Source: Alistipes dispar
GTDB lineage: Bacteria; Bacteroidota; Bacteroidia; Bacteroidales; Rikenellaceae
Assembly (NCBI RefSeq): GCF_006542685.1
Contig: NZ_AP019736.1
Span: forward strand, 2,468,001 to 2,532,000
DNA: 64,000 nt
Direction: 5' to 3'
Part shown: piece by piece, positions 63,462-64,000 of the stretch
How positions within the stretch are numbered: position 1 is the first letter of the stretch
How the letters are laid out: every line of letters begins with the position of its first letter
Made by a program: the position numbers and the translations under genes
The notes under the pieces: model-generated
What the model was told of the DNA's origin: nothing
What the model saw: only the letters and a program-made list of their open reading frames with translations
The model's database searches: none

Positions 63462-64000
63462 GCGGTTGTCTTTTGAGTCCGTGATCTTTCAGTTCCGCGA
63501 TCGCTCCGGAGGATACGGCCCACAGATAGATACATGCCACGCTTCCGCAGGGCGAGTAGCGGCGCCGGTATTTTTCGAACAGTGCGCGGTCTATCTCCCG
63601 ATGGCCGTGCAGCATCCGCAATCCCCGCCGGACCGCCAGATCGCCGTAGCTCAGAATGTCGGGCCGTTGCAGGGAGTGAAGCATCAGCATTTCGGCGCTC
63701 CATACGCCGATGCCTTCCAGTGCCGAAAGCCGGGCGCAAACCTCTTCGTCGGGCAGGTCGCGCAGCGCGTCGATATCGAATTCACCGTCGATGATCTTCC
63801 GGGCGGCCGAGCGGATGTAACCGACTTTGCGGAGCGACAGTCCGAGGTTTCGCAGCGTTTCGGGCGGCAGCGCGTCGATGACGGCCGGGGTGACCGGACC
63901 GATGGCAGCCTGTATCCGCTGCCAGATCGTTTCGTGTGCCCGGGTCGAAATCTGCTGTCCGACGATGGTATGGACGAGTGCGGCGAAAAGGTCGGGAATG
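63439..64000 (-). CDS. alkA: DNA-3-methyladenine glycosylase II, 5' end missing
   Basis: The frame is open to the right edge of the window, so the N-terminus is missing. About 186 codons are visible. The helix-hairpin-helix region LSALEGIGVWSAEMLMLHSL and the catalytic Asp in DILSYGDLAVRRGLRML are typical of AlkA-type base excision enzymes, which remove alkylated purines. Upstream residues (VHTIVGQQISTRAHETIW) also fit the family. The next methionine at 63690 is internal, not the start. Confidence 0.9.
   Translation of the reverse strand, partial: IPDLFAALVHTIVGQQISTRAHETIWQRIQAAIGPVTPAVIDALPPETLRNLGLSLRKVGYIRSAARKIIDGEFDIDALRDLPDEEVCARLSALEGIGVWSAEMLMLHSLQRPDILSYGDLAVRRGLRMLHGHREIDRALFEKYRRRYSPCGSVACIYLWAVSSGAIAELKDHGLKRQPHGNPKKS

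Noticed and set aside
63439..63690. A small 83-residue protein gene starting at 63690
   Set aside because: The frame continues upstream into clear AlkA sequence (LEGIGVWSAEM), so 63690 is an internal Met.

Overview
The window looks like chromosomal DNA of a high-GC member of the Bacteroidota, most likely Bacteroidales and close to Alistipes/Rikenellaceae. Four things support this. Promoters fit the Bacteroidota pattern (TTG, 19-21 bp, TAnnTTTG) and Shine-Dalgarno signals are weak. There is a complete Na+-NQR operon and a methylmalonyl-CoA decarboxylase sodium pump. An Oar-type TonB receptor is present. The genus is an inference from gene content and base composition; there is no rRNA gene to confirm it. 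I saw no insertion sequence, prophage, integrase, CRISPR array or rRNA.

Layout. 1-2.4 kb: the 3' part of a Na+-pumping methylmalonyl-CoA decarboxylase operon (mmdA 3' end, delta, biotin carrier, beta). 2.7-4.9 kb: a divergent MFS exporter and AraC regulator. 5.0-7.9 kb: rplM-rpsI and rpsB-tsf with structured leaders. 8.1-15.1 kb: an AddA-like helicase/nuclease (minus) and an AddB-like nuclease (plus) on either side of a DUF2807 gene. 15.1-18.2 kb: an acetyltransferase, a HAD phosphatase and two tandem M23 peptidases. 18.3-25.7 kb: alaS, gpmI and a CBM20-GH77 glucanotransferase. 25.7-30.8 kb: a YbaK-like deacylase, a 2-hydroxyacid dehydrogenase, a UbiA prenyltransferase with a radical SAM enzyme, tcdA and a TatD hydrolase. 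31.1-37.0 kb: nqrABCDEF, whose NqrC carries an unusual N-terminal rubredoxin domain. 37.3-40.2 kb: a membrane pyrophosphatase and a HAD hydrolase. 40.4-44.1 kb: an Oar-like TonB receptor, preceded by a tiny self-contained transcription unit that could encode a 37-residue peptide or act as an sRNA. 44.3-50.5 kb: an AI-2E family protein, a biotin carboxyltransferase (oadA/pycB-like), an ion-channel-like protein, tRNA-Met, mscL and a sodium/solute symporter. 50.5-55.2 kb: an amidase with an inserted golvesin-like domain, a YqeY protein and a BASS transporter. 55.5-57.8 kb: a tightly coupled GNAT-like/IbrA-like/IbrB-like operon. 57.8-61.8 kb: a tripartite MFS-HlyD-TolC efflux operon. 62-64 kb: alkylation repair genes (AraC-MGMT fusion, ogt, alkA, the last cut by the window edge).

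Working together: several modules point to a sodium-based energy economy. Decarboxylation of methylmalonyl-CoA, NADH oxidation by Nqr and possibly pyrophosphate hydrolysis would export Na+, and the SSS and BASS carriers could use that gradient. The most novel-looking items are the rubredoxin-NqrC fusion, the GNAT-IbrA-IbrB operon, the leaderless 37-codon unit, and the UbiA/radical SAM pair.
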